Origin: Callipepla californica brunnescens
Taxonomy: Eukaryota > Chordata > Aves > Galliformes > Odontophoridae
NCBI GenBank assembly: GCA_023055505.1
Contig: JALIRH010000050.1
Span: 1,240,001-1,304,000, forward strand
Reading direction: 5' to 3'
Length of the DNA stretch: 64,000 bases
Under the pieces are notes generated by a model. That model made no database searches and was not told the DNA's origin. It saw only the letters and a program-made list of their open reading frames with translations. Numbering within the stretch: position 1 is the stretch's first letter; each line of letters begins with the position of its first letter. Both the position numbers and the translations under genes were made by a program. Of this stretch, positions 22,431 to 35,347 are shown one piece after another.

Positions 22431-22703
22431 TTTCCATGGAAATCAGTAGGAGGCACTGCTGTCAGAGTGACCTACTGTAAGGGAACTGCTATGTCAGGCC
22501 TGAAATGACGTTTGAACACCGGGTGAAAGATTGGCTGGCCCAGGAAGCACACATACAAGCAATTCACCTGTGCTTCCCACATGACTGGAAGGGGTGGATA
22601 CTGGATTATCTAAGGGCAAGCCTCTGAAAGGAAAATGTCTTCTGAATGAAAGCTACTTCCTGATAAGGAGTGTTCTGCAGCTAGTGATCCTACTGCTATT
22701 TGG
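22431..22703 (+). other. Exon-like and LTR-like block, repeat copy 2
   Basis: Two readings overlap here. First, the block is bounded by a strong splice acceptor (ending CAG at 22428-22430) and a strong donor (TGG|GTGAGT, intron starting at 22704), giving a 273-base candidate exon. All frames contain stops, so it would be noncoding or untranslated. Second, from 22500 to 22585 it aligns with 1602-1685, including the identical 13-mer AAGCAATTCACCT at 22557-22569, so much of it is an interspersed repeat. The TATA-like GATTATCTAAGGG near 22603 would suit an LTR promoter. Both can be true: LTRs often supply noncoding exons. No transcript evidence is available. Confidence 0.35.
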
Positions 22704-23757
22704 GTGAGTTAAATTTTTCCTATATATTGTTATTTATATTCCTAATGATATTTTGTCTGGTACTGCAAATAATTTATTAGCAGGAACTTCACTGCTCCTA
22801 GGATAAACACCTATACATGTATATGAGGTTATGCTGTGGTCATGAGTACTAATGTGAGTTTTTTGAGTCTTAAGTACAGGGCTCAGTAGAGCGGATATGG
22901 CTTATTCAAGATCACTGACTTCTAGAATAAAATTTTTGTAAGTTTCCTAGTACATAGGATTGGATCTACAAAAGAGAAAACTCATAGGCAGAGAAAATAT
23001 AGCTGATGGGTATATTAGCTCACGCTATGACGGTTGGGTATTGATTAAAATGGAATGGCTGTAGCTGAACAGAAGTAATAAAATAAAACGCACACACACA
23101 CAAACAACCTAGATAATAAAAAAAAGTAGATGTTTTGAGGGTTGTGCTCTGAGCTCACCCTTAGGTTATGCTGCGAAGGATACATAATTCATCCTATATG
23201 TAATGATTAAGTTAAAGTAAAATGTACTGGAATAAGACACTAGGTTTTGCGGCTAAAGAAGATAACAACTAATTATAGCTGAGTAAGTTCATGTTTTCTA
23301 TGTAAATGTATAGACAGAACCTCTGCTGTATTTCATCACTTAAGGTCATTTGTGCTACAGCAAGACAGTCTTGTTGAACCTATAGAGATATCTGGGGATA
23401 ATAATCTTTTGGCCTCATATGATTGCAATAAAACATGTTAAACTTTGCCTTGATACAACTTGATTTGAAACAACAAGATTTGGAACAGGTCCTTAAATTT
23501 CCCTCAGAGCAAGATGGCATAATTGGTTTCTGATGATGTGAGAAGCTTAAACAGTGTTAGTTAGATTTTTCTTAATACAGGAAAAACTAAATGCATCCAG
23601 AAAATGCAAAAATATTATCGCTACCCTTTCACTATATAATATTCAGTAGTTAAATGTGTATTAAGTTTCTGATTTGAAGCATTTTATTGCATACCCTTGT
23701 AGGGGGAAAGAAAATGAGAAATGTTATGCAGAGTGTGAACAACAAAAACGTGTATTT

Positions 23758-23775
23758 AAAAAAAAAAAAAAAAAA
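23758..23775. repeat. Homopolymer A18
   Basis: Run of 18 A. No upstream AATAAA close by and no flanking duplication, so a retrocopy tail is not supported. Confidence 0.9.
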
Positions 23776-25570
23776 GTGGAATCATTATATGAGATTGATA
23801 CAATCAAAGCCTGTAGACCATAGGCAGGCTAGTTGCTAAAGCTGCAGCTTTGCTAAGCCACATGAGCAGGAAAGACGTTAAGTAAGTGTTAGCCCTAAAA
23901 CTCATCCTCTGAGCACAGTGATGCCTTTTCTGATTTTGACAAAATAGCTAGGAATAGATATATGCACAGGGTAAAAAATTGTTAGCAGAATGTGTGCTTT
24001 TGTTGATGTTCTCAGAATTCAAGATGACTTATCAGTCGCAGGTGGACACTCAGATCTGGCAGGTTGTCACTGGCAGCTGTTCCTCCAGGTCATAGTGCAC
24101 TACTTCTGTCTTGTGCATTTTCTGGCTGGCCTAGTTGGTCCTTCAGGTGGTTACTCATAGGCATTGCAGAGGTAGATGGTCTACTTGTCTGCTCACGTGC
24201 GGGATTGATCCTGAAGGCAAAATCTAAGAAAAAAAAGAGGCAGAACAAGAAAAATAACTACAGGAGGAAAAGGGAATGTGATCAGTGGTGGGGAAAAGCA
24301 CTCTTGCTTCATGCATCTGAATAGTTAGAGGTAACCAATACAGGGCAGCTTTTGCCATTAAGTAAAAGTAAGTTGTGTTTCTCCATGAGATTGTCCAGGA
24401 GCCCATTTCACTCATTTTGGATCCACTGTCATGTATCACAAGAGTGTAACAATTGGTGGAACAAACCTTTTTTGTTATTAGGAGCTGACTAAGGTAGCTC
24501 AGTCTTTAAAACACCAGTTCTGGTCTTTTAAAAATCACACTTCTTACTACTCTTTACTGTGTTTGAAGTGAACACAGTCTGCTTCATAAAAGTAAGTCAC
24601 ACAATTTGCATCAGGCTGTCTTCTACTTCTGGCATATCTGCCAGTTTTCATTTTTTATGCACTACGGTAGCATTTATGAAAGTTTCGTTTGCTTCCTATC
24701 TGCAGGTTCAGCGTTAGTAACTTAAACCTGATTACAATAAAGGTCATAAGACATTATGGTATCAGTAAAATTACTTGAATTTTATAGTATAATTACTTGA
24801 AGTATTTGACTGGGTAGCTTCTGATCTGAATGCGTTGAAGCTTTGTGTATAAGAACTGGATTAAATGAGGTTATACTTGCCTTGACAACTTGCATTCAGA
24901 ACACTGAATTACATATTCTCAGGTATAGAAGGAGGAGAAAGGAAGAAAGCAATTCTGCCTATTCAGTTTCTGCCAAGTAGCTGTCTTTCCTTATATTCAC
25001 ATTAGGAATCAAACTAAGAATCTCTAGAGAGCCAAGAAAAATGTTATTCACCCTCCTGCTTAAACTGAGCAATTGCTAGGCTCAGTGATTGACATATTAT
25101 CAGACTTCCCATTAGCATAATGTATAGGTGAGAAGCTTTCCTCCCTTAGTTATTATATTTTTCTGGTAAAAAGGGCTGAAAAACTGCTTCAAGTGTTACA
25201 AGGTGTATTTGTCCCTTCTGAAGCCATTTTGGTGACCTAGCAAACCACAATGTATTTTCTGTGAAACTAGATTTGTGCGGTTTCAGTGGAAAGAAATTTA
25301 AAATCTACAAGTGGTTTATGCTTAAATGCCTCCTTTTTTCCATATTAAATTTATAGAAATAAGTTATATTATCATAATTGCTTAATTTCATTGTGGGATT
25401 ATTTGTTTTGCCACTGTGAAATGTTCATTTCCCCCCCCTTCTCTGGAAGGAATACAAAGGGTTTATACCTTATTATCTCTCCTTTAACCTTTAGCTGTTG
25501 TGTGATTCTTGTCAATATTTATCTTATTTTGCCAAAAGCAGATTAAAAATCTAATTTCCTCATCTACCAT

Positions 25571-25615
25571 TCTTAGTCTTTTTCTCTCTTCTTTTTTTTT
25601 TTTTTTCCCCCTTCC
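25571..25615. repeat. Pyrimidine tract
   Basis: A nearly pure C/T tract of about 45 bases including T15 and C6, ending CTTCCTTAG, which resembles a strong splice acceptor. No open frame follows clearly, so I do not call an exon. Confidence 0.7.
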
Positions 25616-26510
25616 TTAGCCAGGAGAGTTATGCTACTATCAGGTAGCAGTAGCACATGTCTTTTGTTAAGGTTATAATTAGCTGTGTAATTAGCCTGAT
25701 TTTTGACCTATTTATTCTGCTTAAATGCTGTAAGTTGAAGCCTTTTTTCTACTTGTGGATCTTACCAAAGGGGGATTCTGCAGGAGATGGAAGTTAATTG
25801 GGCTAAACTTTTTGGAGGAAGAAAGGGGAAAGAATAAAGCAAAAGCAATAATCTTGCACTGAAAAGTCTCCTTTATGTTGTATTGTATTCTCTGACATTT
25901 GTGTGGGAGTGTGAGGGCAGAGTTCTCATTGCTGCAAAATCCCAGCACTTGGAATGTAAAACAGAGGATGTTTAGAAGACTTTATCCTCAAGACCCAGAG
26001 AAGGAGCTAAGAGGATATTAGGAATGTGATCCTAAGATATATTGTAACATAACATAACTGTTTGATTAAGAAGAAATATTGCTATGCAAAAGGAATCCTA
26101 CTTTTTCTATTGAGTAAAACTTAATTTTAAATATATTAAGGAACAGAAGTTTGAGCTTGCAAATGTTAACTTTATTACAGAAATAATCCCAATATTATTT
26201 ATCACTGCCTTATATAAAACAATACACAATTAAATGAGAGAAAAAAAAGAAAAAATAACAGAACCATGAATAGGTAACTTACTGCTAACCTCAATTCAAA
26301 ATTTCTTTCAATTAATGATCAGTAACCATTTTATACACTGTTAGAACAATGCCTTCCACTGTATACTTTATCGACAAACTGTCAGTTCACCAGACATCCA
26401 CATGTGCTAGGCACTTATTTGCTAGGCAAAAGTAGTAAAGGCTCTCTCTCACTTATTCCACATCAGTCTTCCCAATATTAATCAATGGAAAAAATACCAA
26501 AATACTGGCT

Positions 26511-26526
26511 TTTTTTTTTTTTTTTT
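26511..26526. repeat. Homopolymer T16
   Basis: Run of about 16 T in unique sequence. Confidence 0.85.
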
Positions 26527-27511
26527 AAATTCCTCTCTCCTTCCAGAAAAAGCCCTTTCTCCATTCCACCATTCAACATATGTTCTCATTCATTCTTCAG
26601 AATAAACAGTGTTATAGTGCCTGGCAATACTTAGCTGATTCATCTGAACCATTTGACATGGCTCAGATGGCTTACTAAGGAACTTGGCCTGTGAATGCAT
26701 GAGCTCTTGGAGTCAGGAACTATACTATATAGATAAGAAATATATACAAGTACTTGTTGTCATGGTTACACTGTTAGGCTCAATTCTGACTTTTCCCTGG
26801 TCTTTCTGAATAGCTGATACAGAACCAGAAAGACTTTCAAGCCTCACTCAACACATATTTCTACAATTTTAAACATGCGTGTATTTGGAGGAAAGAGGAG
26901 AGGGGGAAAAAAAAATTGAATGGGCTGTAATCCACCTACTTCATCTTTTAAAATATTTATAGATAGTAGAGTGTAAGTCAACATAAATAAAAGAAGCCTG
27001 TACAGGTTGCACTGTATTTTTCAGAGCCAAAATACTGTTTTGCTGTCAGAGAAATCAAAATAAAGTAGTTAAAGTATTGTAAAGGGAAAACAGAACTGAG
27101 AGCCTGTCAATGCCTTATTTCAACAGACATTTTAAGGAATCAGATGTTTTTGAGAAATTCCCAAGAAGAATTGTATGGATAGCTATATGGAGCAGCTACT
27201 AATAAATCCATAAAAAAATGTGTTGCTTGTCCTTGAGAAATATACCTTGACAAAACTCAGAACCTGAACAGTTGTGTGTTTTGAAGCTTAAGATATGCAA
27301 AAGAAGTTTAAAAGCAGAGGGTAATTTCTGAATGAGAAATTATGCTCTGGAGATGGAGGCAATAGGCAAACACTGAATGCATTATTATCTTCTTGCTATA
27401 CTATGAAGCTGTGATTAAATAGTTTGCTTGTCTTCCTATATCACTGCTGACATAACTGTTTAAGTGATTTTACTGTTTATGTGCTTGCAGGTTATTGGCC
27501 TTGCGTGGCCT

Positions 27512-27733
27512 CTAAATGGACCTGAGCATCTGGTCCAAGAACTTTTCTAAATCTTCTTTTCCAATCAGCAGACACCTGTGACCAACTATTTTGGGGATGG
27601 ATTCTTGCAGTTCTCCTTTAATAGATTCTTGTGCCCATAAGTGGAGGAAAGGGGTGACCAGATTAATGAATACCTCTCTTCCCCGCCCTCCCCCTTTATT
27701 TAAGTTTAGAATGTTACACAGTTTTTTGCACAG
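27512..27733 (-). other. Unassigned minus-strand open frame resembling a protein C-terminus
   Basis: On the minus strand, one frame is open for 73 codons from 27733 to a TAG at 27512-27514. Its last 45 residues read like a soluble helical C-terminus, for example KGELQESIPKIVGHRCLLIG and then KEDLEKFLDQMLRSI before the stop. It has no early ATG, so it would have to be a terminal exon or a decayed copy. I see no convincing splice acceptor ahead of it and no AATAAA soon after the stop. The length is within what chance allows. I do not recognise the family. Confidence 0.2.
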
Positions 27734-28504
27734 TCATCTAGTTTAATGAGAGTCTATATACTACAGTCCCAGGCTATTGGCACTCTAGTACTCAGAATCT
27801 ATCTTAAACTATGGGGCTAAACTGTATGATCTTAAGGAGCTGAAATAAGCCTCACAACTACTTAACAACTTTACGACTTTATGGGAGATACGGCTTTTAA
27901 CTAACTGAAACAGATCTTGCAATTACTCAATAATTTGAGGAGAGAAAAAGAACAAAAAGAGAAAACTGAGGAAGACTGAGAGAATGAGAGTCAGAAAAAT
28001 TGATAGGGAAAAGGTTGATCCCTAGTATATTCTGAAGGCCTGTTTCAAGGAGTTTCAGTGTTGACCTGCAGCAATGGAGAAGGAATGGGGGAGTGAGTGT
28101 GGTCCTCTGGAGGTTGTAATCTTAAATCATAATCTTGCATGATGATGTCCATAGGTAGAAACAGACTTTTGAATATTGGTAGTCCAAAACTTCCACTTTT
28201 GGCAGACTCCTCTGGAAACCTGAAAATTGTAAGCAACTGCTTCTGCACTGTGTGTTTACAACATACAGTTATAAAGTTCCTTACTGGAGTCAGCTTTGAT
28301 AGTGATTTTCCAGCCACATATACTGTAGCCTCATATAAACTACACAGAAGTTTTCTCAGAAGTGATTCCTTACAGCATTTGTATTTATTTCAGATTAACT
28401 CAGTATTCTTTCCTTGTGATATCACATGAAATTCACAGTATTCTTTTTCTACTAGAATGAAAGCTTCCTTAATTTTTGAAGATGTTCCAGTTGTTCTCTC
28501 TTTC

Positions 28505-28525
28505 AAAAAAAAAAAAAAAAAAAAA
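28505..28525. repeat. Homopolymer A21
   Basis: Run of 21 A preceded by CTCTTTC; no retrocopy features around it. Confidence 0.9.
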
Positions 28526-30888
28526 TGTTGAGACACCTAGACCTGCTCCAGCAAAACACCTAAACATGCAATGAACTGTAAATAAATAAGTTCACTTAAA
28601 TCACAAGGTTGATATTATGAAGCAATGGAAGATCTTAATACTGTGCGATCAGCTATTATATTAATTTATGTATATAATGGCCTCATATTTTATAAATTAA
28701 AATTTTATTTCCTTGTCTAACAATCTTATTTATTTTCATGCTGTTCAATGAAAAAAGTGTGCTTTTCATATTAATATGGAATGTTACTAATCTCATTATT
28801 TTTCCTAAGTAGTTTCCTGTGACTGTATCCCATGGTTTTGCTGTTTTACTTCTTTTTCTTGTCCCTTGCTTACAAAAGACCCTGCAATTGTAATTTATGT
28901 TTATTCAGCAGAAAAGATTTTCGCCAATTTTCTTATAAGTCTGTAGTTGCTCTCTTTCTTCTCTGTAACATGATAGCAATTCATTTATTTCATTGTTCAT
29001 AGTGTCAAAATAGTGCAGATAGCAAATGCCTCTGAACTTCTTTCTTAACTTTCCTGGATTGTGATGAGCTAGCCAGTTCTTTTTGGTCTCTGTTCTTTTA
29101 GCTGTGTGTAAAGTAAGCCTATCACGTACTGAGATGCCTTCTGTTACAGTGAAGTCTCCTAAACACTTTTAGAACTGCAAAACCAAAAGAAAACACCTGA
29201 ACTGCAAAACTTGAACAGCTAGCCAAACAGAATTTTTTAGAGTGAAGCATGAGAAATCACTTGGTTATCCATGTCAGCACAGATAAAATAATCACGGCGG
29301 TATAATTTAACCAGCACAATTTCTCTGCTAGACTGAAGCAGTTGCTCTGGGTTTAAAACTTAAGTACAAATATGATGTTATCTGATGAACTGAAGAGAGA
29401 ATATTTTGCTTTGGCTCCTCTCCATCAGGCTTTGGGCAACAGATTATTATGGGGATGATGTCTGAGTGAAAAATGTAGTGTTGAACAATAGAAGGTCACA
29501 GTAGTACAGGAAACTTCAGAGCCTCAAACTGAACTGGTTTTTGTGAAATATGTCTTTCAGTTTATTTTGAATGTTTATAGCAGCTTCTATACACTGTCTG
29601 CAGGCTATCTTAAAATATATTGTTGTGACCTTGCTGACCTTTCAGATGATTATTCTCTTCCAGGTTGTGCACTTTTTCTTATGTCTTTTTGAACTCTGGT
29701 TGTCGTTTGCCACAAATTATTTTTGTCATTTTGTCAGTTATGGGTTTGCACCTGATGCCTCTTGCTACACTATGCTCTGAAACAACTGTTCAATTGGAAT
29801 CTGGTACCTATAGTCTGGTAGATGGGATTTCATCTAAAATTGTTTAGAAAATTGTCATTTATTTTATCTTCTACTGAAGATTCTGCTTTCTTTGAAATTG
29901 AAAATAAAATGCAGAATTAATCTGAAGTTAGATGTATTCTAGTATTATGCTTGCATAATTTGAGAGATTTATCTAATTTTCTTGATTAGAGTTAGATGGA
30001 AAAAGGTTGCAAAACTAGGAACTTAAATGTTCATTTTAGATGGTGCCACTTCACAGTCATTTAAATGAAAACAAAACAATTTCAGCAAGAAAATATTGGA
30101 AATATTTCTGTTTCCCTTCAAGAATTGCGTCCTGCTGGTTCTATTTTCTGTGAAGTTAGTCTTAGGTGTTCTAAGTCCTGGAACAGTGCGTTGGATTGCC
30201 TTTGTGTTTTCTGGGAGCCCAGACTATCCGCTTACCTCCAAGCCTCTAGGACTCACTGAGGCAGAATGGAGCTCTACCAAACACATCTGGCCAAAGCACT
30301 GCCTTTCTCTTAGACTGATATAAACCACTTCTGAAAATAGTTAGAAATTACTGAAGTCAAACTTCAGGATAGCTATCAGTACCCATCTAAGACAGGTTTG
30401 GTTGCCCTGTGCTGAAGTGTACTGAGTGTAGGTGTATCATTACATTAGGCCCGAAGATGGGATTCATTTCTGGATGTAATTCTTACTAAAAGTCATTGAC
30501 AAATTAGAGTTAAAAAACAATGGCTTTAGTTGAAGTTTCAGAAATTGTTGAAGTGATTATTTATAGTGCTAAATCATGTCATAATTGAACAAAATTAAGA
30601 TAGAAAAAGTTAAGAAAATAGTTAAAAAATGCTGTCTGACAGACATGAAGCTGCAATATATTCTCCAAAGAGAGGTGGTGGACTCTCATTGCCTGAAGCA
30701 CTTGAAAATATACAGAAAAAGAAATGTTAAAAAAAAATCTTGGATAACGTCTGTGCCTGAACTGGCAGGAGAATGGAGTGACCTTTTCTTTCTTTTATTC
30801 TGTGAATAATAAAAATGGTACTTTTTAAAGACTTTAATATCCATGTCAAATATTTTACCCATCTTTTCTTGTATTTTGAGGTTTTTTC

Positions 30889-30905
30889 TTTTTTTTTTTT
30901 TTTTT
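30889..30905. repeat. Homopolymer T run
   Basis: Run of about 17 T in AT-rich unique DNA. Confidence 0.8.
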
Positions 30906-31360
30906 ATTCAGTATGGAAATGTCACTGGCTATGTTAAATGGCACACTTTATCTCAATAAATTCCTGGGTGCTTCTCATTTTTAATACAATATCTCACTTA
31001 TAGAGACCAGAAATTGATTTTTTTTCTTTATTTTTCATAATTTTCCTTTTTTTGTGCCTTGCCTGTAGCTTTTCCATCTCAGAGTATTTTAAATTTTTAT
31101 AGTTGCTTAATCTTTTATCTAATGAAGATTACTCTGTGAGGTGCATTACTCAATTTTGAGGTAACTGGTCTGATTGAGAAGGTCTGTCACATTGTGTTTG
31201 TTTAGCTTTAGACCTGCACATAACTCCTTCTGAAGTTTTTCAAAGTTTCTGGTCATTCTCTTGTTCTTATTTATGTTTCCCAAAAAACAAAATACAGCCT
31301 ATGTAGACCTCTGTATCTTGTCAAATATATAAAAATGGATTAGTTTTTCTGCACTTTAAT

Positions 31361-31472
31361 TCATAGATTCATAGATACATTAGGTTGGAAAGGACCTACT
31401 AGATCATCTAGTCCAACCATCCTCCCACCACCATCCCTACCCACCAAACTACTACATCAAATCCCTAATGCT
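31361..31472 (-). mobile_element. CR1 LINE fragment, extreme 3' end, minus strand
   Basis: A 112-base remnant of the CR1 3' end in minus orientation. It begins TCATAGATTCATAGAT, followed by TTAGGTTGGAAAGGACCT, TAGATCATCTAGTCCAACCA and a CCACCACCATC-type block. It is the only recognisable transposon between 22.7 and 52.3 kb. The sequence stays close to the CR1 tail pattern, so it may be a fairly young, severely truncated insertion. Confidence 0.85.
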
Positions 31473-31887
31473 GATTACAATTCAAAGAACAGTGTGTAAA
31501 AACCAATGCCAACTTAAAATATGCTTGCCAACATGTTTGCTTGTTTTATCAGAGCATTGATGAAACATCCAGCTCAGGAAGCACATTGGCTTTGAACACT
31601 TCACTGGAAAGAGGTCTGTGTCATAAGTACTTCATTCCATTACCTGAATCTCTAGGTACAGATACCCTCCATCTCCCTGAGTCCCACCTCTGGGCTTTTA
31701 AATTAGCAGAAACTATCCCTTCTAGTTCCTTCCTTTGATAACTCTGCTGAGGTAGTGGCACATCCACCTTTCTTCAGATTGGAAAGATTTATTTATTTTT
31801 TTTCTAGGACCTGACTAATGCCCGAAGCTTATTTTTCTGATTTGAAGAGTTTCCTTTGCATGTGAAAGTAACCTCGGTATTTCCACC

Positions 31888-31922
31888 TTTTTTTTGTTGT
31901 TGTTGTTGTTCTTTTTTTTTTT
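31888..31922. repeat. (TTG)5 microsatellite flanked by T runs
   Basis: T8, then about five TTG units, then C and T11. A simple T-rich repeat. Confidence 0.9.
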
Positions 31923-34900
31923 AAGCTCAGTGACTAGGTACCTTTTTAGATGGGGGAAAAAGAGGTTTTGTTGGCTTTTGCTCTTCTAAACAGTATACAT
32001 TCCATTTCAGTATTTGTCTACATGCCTATATTTAACTGCCATACTCCATCTGAGAGGCTGAACTTATCTTTGCAAGACTGCAGTTCCACTTGTCTTTGTC
32101 TGGTCTAGTACTGACAGTATCTTTAGGCCTGTCATCTGTGAAGGTGTGCAACATCTTAAAAAGAAAAGTTGTCCCTTTTGCAACCCACCTGACAGAATCT
32201 TGGTGTTGAACATAACTTTTTGAAGATTTTCCCTGAGCAAGTGGTGCTGATTGCTTTGTCCTTCTGTCTCTCACATATAGTGACATTCAGTATGTTCCCT
32301 TTTGTCTTGCTCTCCTTCTTTAATTCTGGGTCATGCCATAGTTTCCCATAAAAAGTGCAGGTGCCTCGTATCTGTTTTGGAATTTAAATCTGAGCTTAAT
32401 GTACTTTTCTCGTACAACTGTTTCTTTTACATTGGTAGCAGCAGGTCTCTGTTCATATCGTGTTGTCTGCTGTATTCCTAAGGACTTGAGTCTTCCATTA
32501 GCACTACTCCTCCACACTTATACGTTATTGTACAAGAAGCATCTCATTTCATAATGAAGTAGTTCTAACTCCCTCATTCCTGCTTTGTGCTACTTCATCA
32601 TTATTGTCCTTCTGTGGTCGTTTTTTTTTTTTGTTTTGTTTTCCCCCAAAATACCACTGGATAAGAAAGCATATTACCTTTATACCTCATTTTCACAGGA
32701 GTGAAACATTTTCCAGACCATTAACACACAAGTTCATTGTTAATTTCTTCTGCCTGATTTAACAGAAAACTACTAAAATATCAAGTCACTTCAGAAACAG
32801 CCACTGTCAGAAACATCTTCCTACTTGTTCATGACAATCCATTCACCACAATTGCAGAGTAAAGCACCTTAACCCTTTTTCCTGTTGCTCTGCGTATTTT
32901 ACATAGTTCTGACCTTATTTATAAAGAGTCTAATGCCAATGAGATGGCTAAGCTGTGTATTTCATCAGTTTTCTGCTTCTGTGCTCCTGATACATGACTT
33001 ACTGAGAAATCAGAAAGTGCTCCAGACTAAGGCAAAAGTCTGCTTCATCAGGGTTCTGAGCTTTGCCTGACCGGCCCAAAACCATGAGGCCTTGCTGAGA
33101 GCAGCATGAAGTCCTGCGTGTGTCCAGCCAGGGTATCTTCACACGCTCATTCCTCACAGACATTTTATCCATGGGTCCTTCCTTGGTGAAAAAAGCTTTG
33201 CCTCTCTTTCTATGCTACTCACATAAAAAATATAGCGATCAACCCTTTCTTCCTCATCCTCTCCTGAACTTATGCCTGTGCATGGGACTATGATTGTTTT
33301 CTTTAATCTACCTTCCTTATCTTTGGACTCTATTATTTAACGTGTGTCAAGTTTGGATCAACAGATACAGTGCTGGTGAGAGGACACAATTCTTCTGACG
33401 TTCAGGCCAAAACATTAATACTATAATAATCATATGAGTGTTAATGAAATTTAAGTGGAGGTCATAGAAATGCACTTCAAACGGGTATGCAATTTGAGAG
33501 AAGACCAAAGAACTTGTTTGCAAGAGTAAATGTGATTGAGAATTTCCCTGTGGTGCTATGTGAGTGATAGAAAAAGTTAAGATTATACCTCAGGCTGATC
33601 TAGGAATTATAAGAAAAGGACAAGAAGGCAGTAGTAGTTCACAGATATAATTGAATCCTGTGGGTACAAACTGAGTTTATGTAAACCAAAGACAATCTCA
33701 TGTTATATCTTAGTGTCTACTGAATTTATAGTGTTGAAATTTATAAATTAAATCCTGTTGTTTCCATTTCATTTCTGCATCTATTCTCTTATGTTTCTCC
33801 TTGAGAGAAAGTTTATGTTAATACTTAAGCAGAATATAACTTGAGTCCTGGCAGAACACTTCATATTTGCTTACTCTAAACAATCATATATTAATCAACA
33901 TGATCCTAAAAGAAAATCCTTTTAGACTTTTGAGGAGGGAGTTACCTAGTACTTGTGAAACTCAGCAAAAATTGGCTGACTTAAGTTTAAAAATATATCT
34001 TTTAAAAAGCATTTTCCTTTATTCTTTACTTCGTTACCTTTCTGGAACAAAGGTTTAAAGAACACAAGTTTAGACAAGCAGGTATATATTCATTGGATGG
34101 GAACCTGCACATAACATCTTAAATAAGGTAAATATCATGCATAATATCTTTGGTGCCAGTATTCATTACACCATTTATGATATACACAAGATTAAGCAAC
34201 AGAAGGAGGTCAGAGCTGTTCTGATTCTTTTTTTAGTCTTGTCTTGTTCTAGCTGAAATCATTTCCTCTGACAAATGGAGCTGGATTCTAAAATCCTCCT
34301 AGGCAGCTAGAACAGGCAGTCAGACAACAATATAGAGAAAAATACTGTGGTACTTAAGCTGTGTAACTTTTCCAAATGTCCAATTTAAGCTGGAATTCAT
34401 GCTACACTCCACAAGACAAAGTAAAAAATCTACACTGACTCTGAAGTACAAAGGGATTTATCTCTGTGGGTTGGAGCTCACACATGAGAGACTTACTAGA
34501 GAAATAAACTTCTCTAAAACACAGAAAAATCTAGTGTTGGAAGAGTTTTTTAGCCTTTGGAGAGACTGATCCTGAAGTGAAGTTATTGTTATTATTGCAC
34601 TGACTTCAAAGAAAGATTTGATATGTATGCTATAAGATATTTACCTTGTACATAATCCAAAAGCCATAAGGCAAAACTTTTATCTTTTTCAGAAATTAAT
34701 TATCTTATTTTCAGGCACTTGGATTGTGGAGGAAGTCTCAGATCAGCAGCATAATCCTATAGCGCCTAGGAAAATGATCTGAAAAATCTCCAAGTATAGC
34801 TGGGATAAGCGGAGAATTATTTTTCAGAGAAGAGTTGAGTAAAGCACAGAGGAAAGGTTGAAAAGGGCTAGTTCTGTGCAGCAAATAGTATGCTGTCCAT

Positions 34901-35320
34901 TTTGTCTTTCCGATTCTTTGTTATGACATAATATTTCCTAGGATAACATTAAATCATTCTTTTCTTTTTCTTTTATTTTTTCATGACATAATAACATTTT
35001 CATCAGGCAGCTACATGATTTTTATGTGATCTAAGATATAGAACTATCAACCTGAAGAGATAGATCTACTTACCTCCACTGAGGGCAAAGCTGTTATGAA
35101 GTGCACTTGATATGGTGCTTGAGAGGTATGATCAGCAATGGTCACTTACAAAGTATACAGTGAGAAATCTGTATTACAAATGGTGCAAGGAATGAACAAA
35201 TAGTGAATGGAAGAACAGAACTTGTTCTGGAACAGTTTTCCTTAACTTCACTTATTGCATTCGTTGGTTATTCAGTTCAGTATTTCTTCTACAGCTAGAT
35301 ATATTATCCAGTACCAAGTC

Positions 35321-35347
35321 AAAAAACAAAACAAAACAAAACAAAAA
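35321..35347. repeat. (AAAAC)n microsatellite
   Basis: About five AAAAC units, followed by further A-rich simple sequence (AAAT units near 35358) up to about 35418. Confidence 0.85.

Larger units (their letters stand above)
22704..31360. other. Long unique AT-rich stretch with no recognisable transposon
   Basis: Over 8.6 kb I recognise no gene and no transposon. It carries homopolymers (listed separately), a (CA)6 microsatellite near 23091-23101, a moderately GC-rich piece at 24030-24220, and a C-terminus-like minus-strand open frame at 27512-27733. Overlapping open frames at 28045-28429 and 30065-30323 on the two strands show no domain features. Confidence 0.5.

Noticed and set aside
23758..23775. 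A18 tract as tail of a processed pseudogene
   Set aside because: No polyadenylation signal, no recognisable coding remains upstream, no target duplication.
25571..25625. Strong pyrimidine tract ending CTTCCTTAG as a splice acceptor
   Set aside because: No supported exon, open frame or donor follows at a sensible distance.
32032..32517. Two minus-strand open frames in the same frame, separated by two stops, possibly a decayed gene
   Set aside because: The combined frame of 162 codons with two stops is expected several times by chance across six frames of this window, and the translation has no family motif that I recognise.
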